Below the pieces are notes generated by a model that searched no databases, was not told the origin of the DNA, and worked only from the letters and a program-made list of their open reading frames with translations. A stretch of 8,695 nucleotides of DNA from contig JAFVRL010000102.1 of assembly GCA_017504325.1 (NCBI GenBank), positions 1-8,695 on the forward strand, given 5' to 3'. The number at the start of each line of letters is the position of its first letter. The stretch's first letter is position 1. The translations under genes were made by a program, and so were the position numbers. Below are positions 1 through 7,872 of this stretch, piece by piece. The DNA comes from Lentisphaeria bacterium. GTDB taxonomy: Bacteria > Verrucomicrobiota > Lentisphaeria > Victivallales > UBA1829.

Positions 1-966
1 GTATTCCATCCCCTCTTCCAGATATTGCAGTACCTCCTTTGAACGGTTGGTACACATTGTCATGGTACTTCCGTCAGGCAGAGCCCAGCCGCCCCAATGG
101 GGAAATTTTTTATAAAAATCCATGGGCATGGAACGGGGTTCATTGAAATAGAGAAAAAGTTCCAGACCGTATTTTTTGCATTTTGCAGCAACTTTTTTCA
201 GATTTTCCATGCGTTTCTGATAATTTTCCGAATACTCTTCCGCCCCTTTCACAGGATAAAAATTATGCAGTACCGCATGGATCCAGATCCCCTTTATCCC
301 CAGTGATGCGTAAATACTCAACAACTCTTCCGGCACAGGATCTTTTGTTTCAATATCCAGAAAAACATCCCCGCAACCGGCGGCATAGGAGTGGATGATA
401 TTAAAGGAAAAACCGTACAAATCCCTCTTTTCCGGAGGAAGAAAAAGGGGATCACGCCCGTAATTATCCAGAAAGGAAAAGATCTTTTCCTTCCGGAAAC
501 GTTCTTCAGAAGGAAAATATTTTTCCAGAAGAGCTTTTATCTTTTCCGTTCTTCTTTTTTCCTCTTCCGTAAGGGGTATATAGATGGTATCCCCATGGGT
601 ATCGGGTTTGATTCTTCCCAGTTTCGACCAGAAAAAATCCTCTTCTTCAAATACTTTCAGAAGTTTCTCCTGTTTCCAGTCCAGGATCGCTAAAATCTGA
701 CCATAGGAAAGAAGATGCCATAAACTTCTTATAATGGTCAGATAACTTTTTTCCAGCCAGGAACCATCCACAGCAACAGAAAGGGAAAGTCCAAGTCTCT
801 CCCCCTCCTTTTTCAATTCTTCTTCCGTCATGCCCAGAGTCCGGGCAAGGCGGTCAAAGGGGACAAGTCCCCAAAGACGCCATAATACGGCTTGCCATTT
901 TGACGGAAAATGGGGAAAAGACAAACTTTCCGGGAAAGAGCCGAGGGGAAGTTTTTCTGTATTCAT
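1..966 (-). CDS. Probable glycoside-hydrolase-like protein, N-terminal part (3' end outside window)
   Basis: An open frame runs from an ATG at 966 to the window edge (322 codons, no stop), so the C-terminus is missing. It starts 10 bases after the stop of the FAD oxidoreductase gene; GAAAGAG just upstream is a weak ribosome binding site. No signal peptide is visible. Residues 23-60 are helical, with W24, W29, W32 and then LARTLGMTEEEL...LGL, which resembles a helix-turn-helix. About residues 183-322 look like the first strands of an alpha/beta barrel: GIKGIWIHAVLH (223-234), then a helix, then GLELFLYFNEPR (267-278), followed by CTNRS (305-309). From memory, similar W-rich starts followed by 'GI.GIW.H...YLY.NEPR' occur in large uncharacterised proteins of Firmicutes and Lentisphaerota that look like glycosidases. 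The NEP at 275-277 recalls the clan GH-A acid/base motif but seems too early in the barrel to be that residue. The glycosidase call is inference; the activity is unknown. Confidence 0.6.
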   Translation of the reverse strand, partial: MNTEKLPLGSFPESLSFPHFPSKWQAVLWRLWGLVPFDRLARTLGMTEEELKKEGERLGLSLSVAVDGSWLEKSYLTIIRSLWHLLSYGQILAILDWKQEKLLKVFEEEDFFWSKLGRIKPDTHGDTIYIPLTEEEKRRTEKIKALLEKYFPSEERFRKEKIFSFLDNYGRDPLFLPPEKRDLYGFSFNIIHSYAAGCGDVFLDIETKDPVPEELLSIYASLGIKGIWIHAVLHNFYPVKGAEEYSENYQKRMENLKKVAAKCKKYGLELFLYFNEPRSMPMDFYKKFPHWGGWALPDGSTMTMCTNRSKEVLQYLEEGMEY

Positions 967-976
967 TTTCTCTTTC

Positions 977-2134
977 TTACGCTTTCAGAGCTTCTTCCCA
1001 ATGGAGGATATTGCCGTTTTCTTCCATACAGGACTGGACTTTTCCGCAAAGAAGATTTCTTTCCTCTGCTTTATAGAGAGCAGCAGCATATCCCGCCGCC
1101 TCTCCGGTCAATCCGGCAGAAGGGATACATCTTGTGATCTCCCAGGCATCCCCCACAGAGGATATACACCTTCCGGAGGCAAAAAGATTTTCTGTATGAG
1201 GTGCTTCCAGTGTGCTGAAAGGGATCTCCCATACAGGACCGCTTTTTCTCCAGTCGGAGACCAAACCAATGGAATCGGCAAAATAAGTATTGTTCATGTT
1301 GTCGGAAATTTCCCCTTTACCTTTCAGAGCCGCAATTTTCCGGAATTGGGGCATAGCGGCAATGAAAAGAGGCCATCTGGTGAAACGGTCGGAACTTCCG
1401 GCATACTGTTCCTTATAGAACTTCCGCATCATCGTACGGGTTTCCACCATATAGGAAGTCACATCCTTTGCTGTGGGATTTATGAATGTACGCTCCGCAT
1501 TCCCCCTTGTAAGCATATTCACATCCGGAACCATTCTGTCCCGTCCGTACTGACAGGAGCCTTCATACTCCAAGGCCCACAAAGAAAGGACATTTTTCCC
1601 GTAGGAAACTTCCTCCTTTACCAGTTTAGCCAATAAAGCTGTCCCTGTACTGTCCACAAAAGCGTTGGCTGTTACTTCCACTCTTCCATCGGTATTTTCC
1701 ACATAAAGACTTTTGATACGATTTCCCTCTTTTTCCATACCGGTAATAAGGGAGTCGTACCAGATCTCCACATTGTTTTCCAGAAGGAACTCTTCCAGAG
1801 CAAGGATCATGGAGGCGGGGGAAAAGACACAGCGTAATCTTTCCACTTCGGAAGCATCTCTCTTTTCCATCCAGTCGGAGGGTACTTTTCCGGGTCCATA
1901 GATCATGGAACGCTTCAAAAGTTCCTCAGTAAGCCCGAATGTCACTTGATGACCGTTTCCGTCACACAACGGAAGAAAGATATTGATAAGCCCGCTTGTG
2001 GCAAGTCCGCCAAGATTGCAGCTTTTTTCCAGAAGAAGCGTCTTTGCCCCTTTTTTTGCGGCGGCGACTGCGGCATTGACTCCCGCGATCCCGCCGCCGG
2101 CAACGATCACATCATATTGATACTGCTGTGTCAT
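977..2134 (-). CDS. FAD-dependent oxidoreductase (FAD_oxidored, PF12831-like)
   Basis: A flavoprotein of about 385 residues, probably cytoplasmic. Numbered from the chosen start, a Rossmann fold opens the protein: GGGIAG at 13-18 (the GxGxxG dinucleotide motif) and acidic E36 at the end of the second strand, expected to bind the FAD ribose. NLGGLATSG (about 40-48) is the GG-x-x-T stretch usual after it. DSTG (161-164) and the C-terminal NLFASGRC...SAGLTGEAAGYAAAL (about 316-353) are the second FAD-contact regions typical of this family, which is common in sugar-use clusters of Planctomycetota, Verrucomicrobiota and Lentisphaerota. The ATG at 2134 was preferred because AAGGAA lies 6 bases before it; an in-frame ATG at 2149, one base after the upstream stop, would add MKEQK but has no good ribosome binding site. 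The close link to the FrhB-like gene suggests the two proteins share electrons. The substrate is unknown. Confidence 0.87.
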   Translation of the reverse strand: MTQQYQYDVIVAGGGIAGVNAAVAAAKKGAKTLLLEKSCNLGGLATSGLINIFLPLCDGNGHQVTFGLTEELLKRSMIYGPGKVPSDWMEKRDASEVERLRCVFSPASMILALEEFLLENNVEIWYDSLITGMEKEGNRIKSLYVENTDGRVEVTANAFVDSTGTALLAKLVKEEVSYGKNVLSLWALEYEGSCQYGRDRMVPDVNMLTRGNAERTFINPTAKDVTSYMVETRTMMRKFYKEQYAGSSDRFTRWPLFIAAMPQFRKIAALKGKGEISDNMNNTYFADSIGLVSDWRKSGPVWEIPFSTLEAPHTENLFASGRCISSVGDAWEITRCIPSAGLTGEAAGYAAALYKAEERNLLCGKVQSCMEENGNILHWEEALKA

Positions 2135-2140
2135 TTTCTG

Positions 2141-2146
2141 TTCCTT
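2141..2146 (-). promoter_or_regulatory. Ribosome binding site AAGGAA deciding the start of the FAD oxidoreductase
   Basis: On the minus strand AAGGAA lies 6 bases before the ATG at 2134. It falls inside the five extra codons that a start at 2149 would give, which argues for 2134. It is only 5 bases past the TGA of the preceding FrhB-like gene, so ribosomes finishing that gene could restart here. Confidence 0.6.
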
Positions 2147-2150
2147 CATA

Positions 2151-3386
2151 TCAGAGAAGATACTCTCTTACAGGCATACCTCTGTGCTTGCGTGCTTCGA
2201 TCCAGGGACCGTACCATTCCGGTTTTTCCCCGGCGACTCCGGAAAGGAATTTATCCGTTTCTTCAGGAGTATTTTCCCACATTTTGATTACCCCGGCATC
2301 CCGGCACTCTTCCAGAAGTTTGAGTCCGAATTCACTGCGGGCGACAATGGCGGAAAGTCCTTTTTCCGCAGCATCCCGTTTCCGGGGATCTTTCTGCATC
2401 TCTTCTTCTGTGGGCGGGAAAAGGTCAAAGTTAGGGGGCAGAGCCGGATGACACCAGGTATCGCCGAAAACAATGTCGCCTGCGTAACCAACCTTTTCCA
2501 GACAGATACGGCACTCTTCGGGAGTGAATCTTCCCAGAGCCGCCACTCCCCCGCTGCGGACAAAGGCTTTTTCATGCAACACACCGTCTTTGGTCCTTAC
2601 CCGCATGGTACCGGGGAAAGCTCCTGTACGGTAGTTCATTTCCACCACATCTTCCATTTCGATGTTCAGCCAGGTTTTCAGCAGCCATTTTGTACCGGCA
2701 AGAGCCCAGTGTGCTGCACAGAAGTTGCAGGAGATCAATTTGATGATAGAGGAAATTTTCTGCAATTCTTCATCATCACTCATCATCATCTTACGCAGAC
2801 TCTGGGCGTGACAGGGAGTAGCGGATACTGCGATCTTTTTCAATCCCATTTCATAGGCTTCCCGGATCCCCAGAAGCTGGGGATGAGGCTGATATTTGGA
2901 ACCGGAACAGGCGATCACATCTTTTTTGCTTGTGGCAACATAGGCTTTGGCAAGATAGGGCTTTTCAGGATCCCATCCGGCAAGCACACAGCCGTCGATA
3001 TAGCCTTTTTCCAGAGCATAGATCATTACGGAAGTGGCAACGCCTCCGGATACGCCGATCTTGCGGATCTCCGGATCGGTGGTACAGCCTGTTCCCACAA
3101 ACCGGAACACGCCGCCCACTTTTTCCACTGTATCCATTTTTCTGTTGCGTCCGAAAAATCTCTTTTCCATTTTGGCAAGGGGTACGATTTTTGCCGCACA
3201 CACATCATAACATTTTGTGCAGGAACCCTCCCCGCAGTCTTTCACCAGTTCGGGATTGCGTCCCCAGGCAAACAATTTAAGGTCGATTGCCTTTTCCGGG
3301 CAGACGGAAGCACAAAGTCCGCACTCATAGCAAAGACCGGTGTTGATACACTCTCTCTGAAGAAGTCTGAAACCTTCTTTTGACAT
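2151..3386 (-). CDS. Iron-sulfur flavoprotein, coenzyme F420 hydrogenase/dehydrogenase beta subunit (FrhB) family
   Basis: An electron-transfer protein of about 411 residues. Numbered from the chosen start: C19-x2-C22-x2-C25-x3-C29-P is a complete [4Fe-4S] ferredoxin motif; C51-x4-C56-x2-C59-x3-C63 is a probable second cluster. The FrhB N-terminal domain follows, with SGGVATSVMIYALEKGYIDG at about 113-132. The FrhB C-terminal domain has ATPCHAQSLRK (189-199), ISCNFC (C220, C223) and CRIC...DIVFGDTW (from C292), the usual cysteine and GD landmarks. Despite the family name, coenzyme F420 is not implied; many members outside methanogens carry FAD and take electrons from ferredoxin. Two starts are possible. 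The ATG at 3386 has AAAGGAAAG just upstream; the ATG at 3413 adds MRDEERKEK and has GGAAAG about 8 bases before it. The first was preferred. The next gene, for an FAD oxidoreductase, begins almost at this stop codon, so the two products may form a complex. Its role in this glycan locus is inferred. Confidence 0.88.
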   Translation of the reverse strand: MSKEGFRLLQRECINTGLCYECGLCASVCPEKAIDLKLFAWGRNPELVKDCGEGSCTKCYDVCAAKIVPLAKMEKRFFGRNRKMDTVEKVGGVFRFVGTGCTTDPEIRKIGVSGGVATSVMIYALEKGYIDGCVLAGWDPEKPYLAKAYVATSKKDVIACSGSKYQPHPQLLGIREAYEMGLKKIAVSATPCHAQSLRKMMMSDDEELQKISSIIKLISCNFCAAHWALAGTKWLLKTWLNIEMEDVVEMNYRTGAFPGTMRVRTKDGVLHEKAFVRSGGVAALGRFTPEECRICLEKVGYAGDIVFGDTWCHPALPPNFDLFPPTEEEMQKDPRKRDAAEKGLSAIVARSEFGLKLLEECRDAGVIKMWENTPEETDKFLSGVAGEKPEWYGPWIEARKHRGMPVREYLL

Positions 3387-3391
3387 TTTTT

Positions 3392-3400
3392 CTTTCCTTT
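3392..3400 (-). promoter_or_regulatory. Ribosome binding site AAAGGAAAG favouring the 3386 start of the FrhB-like gene
   Basis: AAAGGAAAG on the minus strand places its AAGGAA core 7 bases before the ATG at 3386. It lies within the coding sequence that a start at 3413 would give. A second purine-rich GGAAAGA sits upstream of 3413, so the choice is not certain. Confidence 0.5.
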
Positions 3401-3437
3401 CTTCATCCCGCATACATTCTTTCCGGAATGATTTATG

Positions 3438-5387
3438 TTATTTTTTCAAATGAAAATCCAATTTTGTTTCCTTACCCTTTTCCACAGAAACTTTATGAAA
3501 ACTTTTGTCGGGAAGTTCCAGAAGGATCTGCATATCCTTTTCGGCAGAAAGAGTACATTCTATTTTTATTTCTTCTGCCGTTTTCCGGTAAAACGCACTT
3601 ACCGTTATATTGTTCACACAATGGAATTTATTGAAGGCTGCCTCATTCCATTTATCCGGTACAGCGGGAAAAAGCCGGATCTTTTCCCGGTTGCTCAATA
3701 AAAGCATATCCTGTAAAATACTGTTGAAAGCAAAGGGTGTTTCAATTACGGGACTTCCGTATTCGTGATACATATAATTTTCCGTATGGCGTTCTTTCAT
3801 CCAGTCAAGAAGAGTATGCAGCAGTTCTTCCGCTTTATTGCCGTTGCCGTAACGCACAAACATTCCGGCAGTATTGGTATAACTGTAACCGTGATGCTCC
3901 TCTTTCATGGCAAGGAATTTTTCTATGCTTTTTACGGCAAGAGTTTTATCATGGGGCAATTCCATGGGATAGACCATGAAAAGATGATTGGGATGGGGAT
4001 GGGAATGATCAAAGGCAAGATCTTTTCCCATACGGTAAGAATCCTCATCCGCCGCATAAGGAGCAAGATTTTCAAGGATGAAACGGTAACGGGAAATTTC
4101 CTCTTTTTTTCTCTCATCCTCTTTGAAAAATTCCAGAAAATATCCGATACATTTTCTCAACAGAGCCAGATCGAATACCGCATCTTGAGTTTCCCCGTAT
4201 TCCGGAGGAACAGTTTTTTTCATGTGGATCACCCCGTCAGAGGAAGTGTATAAAATACTTTCATACTCTTTCAATACTCCGCAGAGGATCTCTTTTACAA
4301 GAGTAAAAAGTTTTTCATCTTCTGTATGCAGGAAGGCTTCTGCAAGAATACAGCATACCCAGGGAAGATCCCCCCGTTCATCTCTTACCGGACTTCTGCA
4401 ATCATAGGAAGAAGCTCTCCCGATCGCCATGCCCCCTTCCGCCTTTGCATTTTTCCTTAACTGCTCAAGATTATCTGCAAGCATGGTCACAAGGGGACGC
4501 ATCTCCTCCATACGGTTTGCCGTAAGAAGCCATTGATAGGTCAGCTGGATATTGAGATTCCACCAGACCGCACACCAGGCAGTCTTTTTTGACCATGGTC
4601 CCATAAGATCAAGGACAAAATCATTGTCCTTTTCCGTGGCACTGTGCCATTTGTAAAGATTGATGTAATAGAATCTTTCCAACTCTTTATCCGGAATGGA
4701 AAGAAAACTTTTTTCATAAAAATCCCTGTAAGAAAGGCGGACAGCTTCCTTCCAGAACGGGACTTTATCCAAGGTACATTTTTCCAGTATTTCTTCAGCT
4801 CTTTTTCCGTAACCGCAGGCAATAAAAAGAGTATTTTTTTCCTGTTTCCATGCGGTCGTGAAACTTTTTCCATTGAGCAGCATTTGCGTACAGGAATTTT
4901 CTTTCAGAAGAAATGGGGGATTTTTCTTATAACTTGCCGGAAGGTCATTGCAGATAAAGTACCGGGGACTTATGGCCTCCTCCGGTTCAAAAAAAGCATA
5001 TTCCAACTCTGTTTCCACCACAATGACCGATGGCTTCCTTACCGTAAATAAAGAAAACTTTTTCCCATTGATCTCCCCTTTGACCACCGCTTCCCGCAGA
5101 TCCAGTTTCAATGAGGAATTTTCCCGGATGCCGGGAGCTTTCAAATACAGGGAACCAATCAGAAGACGGGGGGAATCATAGGAGACCCGCCCTGTCCGCA
5201 GTTCTTCCGGACGCTGATCTATATATCCGGCATTGCCCAGCTGAAGACACAGTAATTCTCTTGTGTAATCAGCATAACACATTACGCCGGTAACGCCGTT
5301 ACCGCTGTAAAGCCCCCCGTGCCAGGAATCCGGAACAGGGGAAAAGGATAGATCATACTCTTCCGGTATGGAAAAAGAAGTTCTCAT
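3438..5387 (-). CDS. GH95-like glycoside hydrolase (alpha-L-fucosidase/galactosidase family), no signal peptide
   Basis: A 649-residue protein with the order of landmarks seen in family GH95, an (alpha/alpha)6-barrel family of inverting alpha-L-fucosidases and alpha-L-galactosidases. SWHGGLYSGNGVTGVM (21-36) matches the usual W...LGNG.LGAM start. WWNLNIQLTYQ (275-284 and on) carries N278-x-N280, like the two catalytic-site asparagines of the Bifidobacterium enzyme. PPEYG (394-398) puts E396 where the general acid is expected. HSHPHPNHLFMVYP (461-474) resembles H..vSHLf.lyP. VIETPFAFNS (547-556) aligns by eye with QIDGNFGG, so the usual Asp there appears to be E549 or lost. The end, RLFPAVPDKW (571-580) plus a beta-sandwich, is typical. 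It is somewhat shorter than most GH95 proteins and has no export signal, so it may act on imported oligosaccharides. Family membership is a motif-based judgement; specificity cannot be told. Confidence 0.72.
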   Translation of the reverse strand: MRTSFSIPEEYDLSFSPVPDSWHGGLYSGNGVTGVMCYADYTRELLCLQLGNAGYIDQRPEELRTGRVSYDSPRLLIGSLYLKAPGIRENSSLKLDLREAVVKGEINGKKFSLFTVRKPSVIVVETELEYAFFEPEEAISPRYFICNDLPASYKKNPPFLLKENSCTQMLLNGKSFTTAWKQEKNTLFIACGYGKRAEEILEKCTLDKVPFWKEAVRLSYRDFYEKSFLSIPDKELERFYYINLYKWHSATEKDNDFVLDLMGPWSKKTAWCAVWWNLNIQLTYQWLLTANRMEEMRPLVTMLADNLEQLRKNAKAEGGMAIGRASSYDCRSPVRDERGDLPWVCCILAEAFLHTEDEKLFTLVKEILCGVLKEYESILYTSSDGVIHMKKTVPPEYGETQDAVFDLALLRKCIGYFLEFFKEDERKKEEISRYRFILENLAPYAADEDSYRMGKDLAFDHSHPHPNHLFMVYPMELPHDKTLAVKSIEKFLAMKEEHHGYSYTNTAGMFVRYGNGNKAEELLHTLLDWMKERHTENYMYHEYGSPVIETPFAFNSILQDMLLLSNREKIRLFPAVPDKWNEAAFNKFHCVNNITVSAFYRKTAEEIKIECTLSAEKDMQILLELPDKSFHKVSVEKGKETKLDFHLKK

Positions 5388-5397
5388 TATAACACTT

Positions 5398-5403
5398 TTC
5401 CTT
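5398..5403 (-). promoter_or_regulatory. Ribosome binding site AAGGAA overlapping the stop of the DUF4838 gene
   Basis: The TAA stop of the upstream gene reads into TAAGGAAAAG, so the AAGGAA shares two bases with the stop codon and lies 10 bases before the ATG at 5387. This fits translational coupling of the DUF4838 and GH95-like genes. Confidence 0.5.
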
Positions 5404-7837
5404 ACTGAATCTCATCCAGACAATATAATCTCATATTGTCCAGCCACACAGGCTCATTGCTTTCAAACTTATTGAACCAGATGGGAACACGGATATGGTA
5501 AGCGTCTTTCCCCGCCTCATTTTCCGGTACCTGTATTACAGCAGAAAATGTACTCCATATTCCGGGCGTAAGGACAAGGGATTTATTGCTCTTCCAGTTT
5601 TTAGGCACATTCCCCTGGGCGTAACCTAACTTATAGGTAAGACGCCCTTCCGCACTGCCTTTTTCTGTATAAACATCAAAGAGGAGAAGGTAACTCTTGT
5701 TTGCCGGAATACCATAAATCTTATACAGACAGTAACCATTGCGGATCATGGTGGATTTTTTGCCGTCGGAAGCATATTTACTGTCTGTTTTTCCTCCTGA
5801 CCATCTGCCCGGAAGAGGAGCAGTTTCAAAAGAACCGTTGGGGAAATAATTTTTCACCTTTGCCCCCAGAGCGATTTTAAACTGTGCCTGCAATATCCGG
5901 GGAATACTTTTGTCATTGGAAAGTTTTTCCATCTCTTTTCTTACATCCGGATCAGAGGCAAATTTCATAATGCGGCTGAATGACCCCACAGTGGAAGGCA
6001 GCAGATTGCGTCCTTTGTCTGCGGCGATCTCTTTTGTATAAATATGTTTTGCCAATTTATCTGCTGCGGCAAAACCTTCTTTACAGTTTTTCAGAAGCTC
6101 AAGGACTTCTTCTTTTGTTCTGATCTCCCCGTCAGGCGGGAAAAATTCGGAGAAGGCTGCTTTACAGGCAAGTTCAGAAAAATTGAAACTTTCCATAATA
6201 AGAGCTGCCCTCTTTTTCTCACCGGGAGTCTGTGCATATTTCACCACATTTTCCATAAGAGATCTTAAATATTGGAGATCTCCTTTTTTCAAAGCAAAGG
6301 TATGGGTATTGCGTTCACCAAGTGACATATAGGCGTTGGTGACAGATTTATACCACATGGTTCTGGTGATATCTTCCTGTGTCCAGTATTTTTCCCAGAA
6401 TTCATAATATTTTTTAAGATAGGGCGCAGCCTTTTCCCCCACCGCAAGAGTGTACCATTTATCCAGGAACTTATCCACATCCAGAGCGGGATCCCACATA
6501 AGTTTCAGGAAAAGCTGCTGCATAGGCCCCTGAAAGACAGTTCTGGCATCGCTGGAAACATAGGCACTGCGTAAATTGAAATCCCGGATAAGTTCTTTCA
6601 AAATTCCGCTGTGGGTATGGAAATAAATACGGGGGATCAGGAAGAAATCCGCACCGTAAAGATAATCATACAGATCCAGCTGATGAGCTTTTTCTTTCCA
6701 TGCTTTCAGCTGTTTTCTGCGGATAACTCCCTGATTTTTATCATGGAGAACTACGGTTTCAATACAGATTTCCGGAATCACATTTTTATGCAGTTTAAAT
6801 GAGGGCGGATCATAGACCTGACAGTAGGCAAGTGCCGTAAAGTAAACATCCGGATACTTTTTGCATACCTGCGTTGCCACATCATTCACCCATTTCCAGT
6901 AAAGATCGGAATAGTCGGGATAACGGATACTGTTCCTTTTTCCGCCGACAGCTTTGGCACAATCTTTACAGACACAGTAGCCGCCCATATCATTCACATC
7001 CATATTGATGCCTTTTTTATCCGGATTTCTGGCAAGGATCTCCAGAATATTCTCCACAGCGATCTTTGTGGTTGCCGGATTGCTCCAGCAGGGCTGCCAG
7101 AAACCGGAATAAGGTTTTCTTGCATGGAAAATATTTTTGGGAAGAGGCAGTTTGGCTTTGGGCATCACATACTTTTTCCCGTTGGAAAGTGTGGGCATGA
7201 TCTCTTCGGGCCAGGAGTTGTCCGGAGCGTATTTATATACGGGAAACACGTCGATAGTCATCATGTGAGTCCCGAGAAAGGCATACTTTGCATTCCAGTT
7301 GGCGGCAACCGATCCCCCTTTATGAGACCCCAGACGGTTGAAGGGAAGAACAGGAGCATCCGCAACAGAAAGTATTTTTACTTTGGCATCTTTCAAGGCG
7401 GGATAGTGATTTATTTCCATTCCATATCTCTTCTTCCAGGGAGGCATGAAATAGAATACGCCCAAATCTTCCTGTAAAATACGGTTGAATGCCCAACGCA
7501 GGGAAACCGGGGAAGAAGTGATCTTCAAATTGCGTTTTTCAGGAAAATCGATACGGAAAGCATCCTCTTTTGCAAGAGGCTTTTTCTGTATGTCAAAGGA
7601 GATGAAATTTCCTTTTGCGGGAACGGTATTTACGATCTGCAATTCCGTTCCGGTACATCTTTTCAGTTCCTCATTGAAAAATTGCACAGTATTTTCCCAT
7701 GACTTATCCATTCCGGCAGGTTTTACAATAACAGCACAGGGCTTTTTCTCTTTCACGAGATAAAAATCTGCCGCGGAACTTTCCAACATAAAAAGTACAG
7801 CAAAAATATAACAGAAATCCTTAAAGTGTTTTTTCAT
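5402..7837 (-). CDS. Secreted DUF4838-domain protein with GH67-like N-terminal domain and C-terminal CBM-like module
   Basis: An 811-residue exported protein. A signal peptide is clear: MKKHFKD, a hydrophobic stretch at about 9-19, then SSAA|DF with likely cleavage after A23. Residues about 30-145 (AVIVKPAG...FFNEELKRCTG, and ...LRWAFNRILQEDLGVFYFMP) look like the N-terminal alpha/beta domain found before GH67 alpha-glucuronidase and GH20-type barrels. The DUF4838 barrel follows at about 160-480: GINMDVNDMGGYCVCKDC (276-293, with D280, N282, D283 and C288, C290, C293), ALAYCQ (335-340) and YGADFFLIPRIYFHTHS (394-410). A helical region spans about 480-660. Residues 664-806 (NGSFE...W...VWLDNMRLY) form a jelly-roll like carbohydrate-binding modules. 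DUF4838 proteins are abundant in Lentisphaerota glycan loci but their reaction is not established, so a glycosidase role is inference. A strong ribosome binding site supports this start. Confidence 0.88.
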   Translation of the reverse strand: MKKHFKDFCYIFAVLFMLESSAADFYLVKEKKPCAVIVKPAGMDKSWENTVQFFNEELKRCTGTELQIVNTVPAKGNFISFDIQKKPLAKEDAFRIDFPEKRNLKITSSPVSLRWAFNRILQEDLGVFYFMPPWKKRYGMEINHYPALKDAKVKILSVADAPVLPFNRLGSHKGGSVAANWNAKYAFLGTHMMTIDVFPVYKYAPDNSWPEEIMPTLSNGKKYVMPKAKLPLPKNIFHARKPYSGFWQPCWSNPATTKIAVENILEILARNPDKKGINMDVNDMGGYCVCKDCAKAVGGKRNSIRYPDYSDLYWKWVNDVATQVCKKYPDVYFTALAYCQVYDPPSFKLHKNVIPEICIETVVLHDKNQGVIRRKQLKAWKEKAHQLDLYDYLYGADFFLIPRIYFHTHSGILKELIRDFNLRSAYVSSDARTVFQGPMQQLFLKLMWDPALDVDKFLDKWYTLAVGEKAAPYLKKYYEFWEKYWTQEDITRTMWYKSVTNAYMSLGERNTHTFALKKGDLQYLRSLMENVVKYAQTPGEKKRAALIMESFNFSELACKAAFSEFFPPDGEIRTKEEVLELLKNCKEGFAAADKLAKHIYTKEIAADKGRNLLPSTVGSFSRIMKFASDPDVRKEMEKLSNDKSIPRILQAQFKIALGAKVKNYFPNGSFETAPLPGRWSGGKTDSKYASDGKKSTMIRNGYCLYKIYGIPANKSYLLLFDVYTEKGSAEGRLTYKLGYAQGNVPKNWKSNKSLVLTPGIWSTFSAVIQVPENEAGKDAYHIRVPIWFNKFESNEPVWLDNMRLYCLDEIQ

Positions 7838-7843
7838 TTTCCA

Positions 7844-7854
7844 TCCTCTTCCTT
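7844..7854 (-). promoter_or_regulatory. Ribosome binding site AAGGAAGAGGA of the DUF4838 gene
   Basis: AAGGAAGAGGA on the minus strand contains two overlapping Shine-Dalgarno cores; GAGGA ends 6 bases before the ATG at 7837. It is the best ribosome binding site in the window, suggesting strong translation of the exported protein. The 35-base gap to the prepilin-like gene shows no convincing terminator. Confidence 0.6.
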
Positions 7855-7872
7855 ATGTTCTGACCTGCTGCC

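Noticed and set aside
830..1636. A 268-codon open frame on the plus strand opposite the FAD oxidoreductase and the barrel-like gene
   Set aside because: It spans the junction of two well-supported minus-strand genes and its product shows no domain, repeat or credible start signal.
2769..2792. Simple repeat of TCATCA-type triplets
   Set aside because: It encodes the M-M-M-S-D-D-E-E stretch of the FrhB-like protein in frame and is too short and imperfect to count as a separate element.
2184..3383. A 399-codon open frame on the plus strand opposite the FrhB-like gene
   Set aside because: Its translation has no recognisable motif, is rich in F, H and G as expected from the complement of a coding strand, and the opposite strand carries clear iron-sulfur and FrhB motifs.
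3985..4006. G-rich GGGATGGGGATGGGAATG tract as a possible G-quadruplex
   Set aside because: The strand opposite encodes the HSHPHPNH motif that matches the GH95-type histidine region, and G-runs of three or more are too few and uneven to be convincing.
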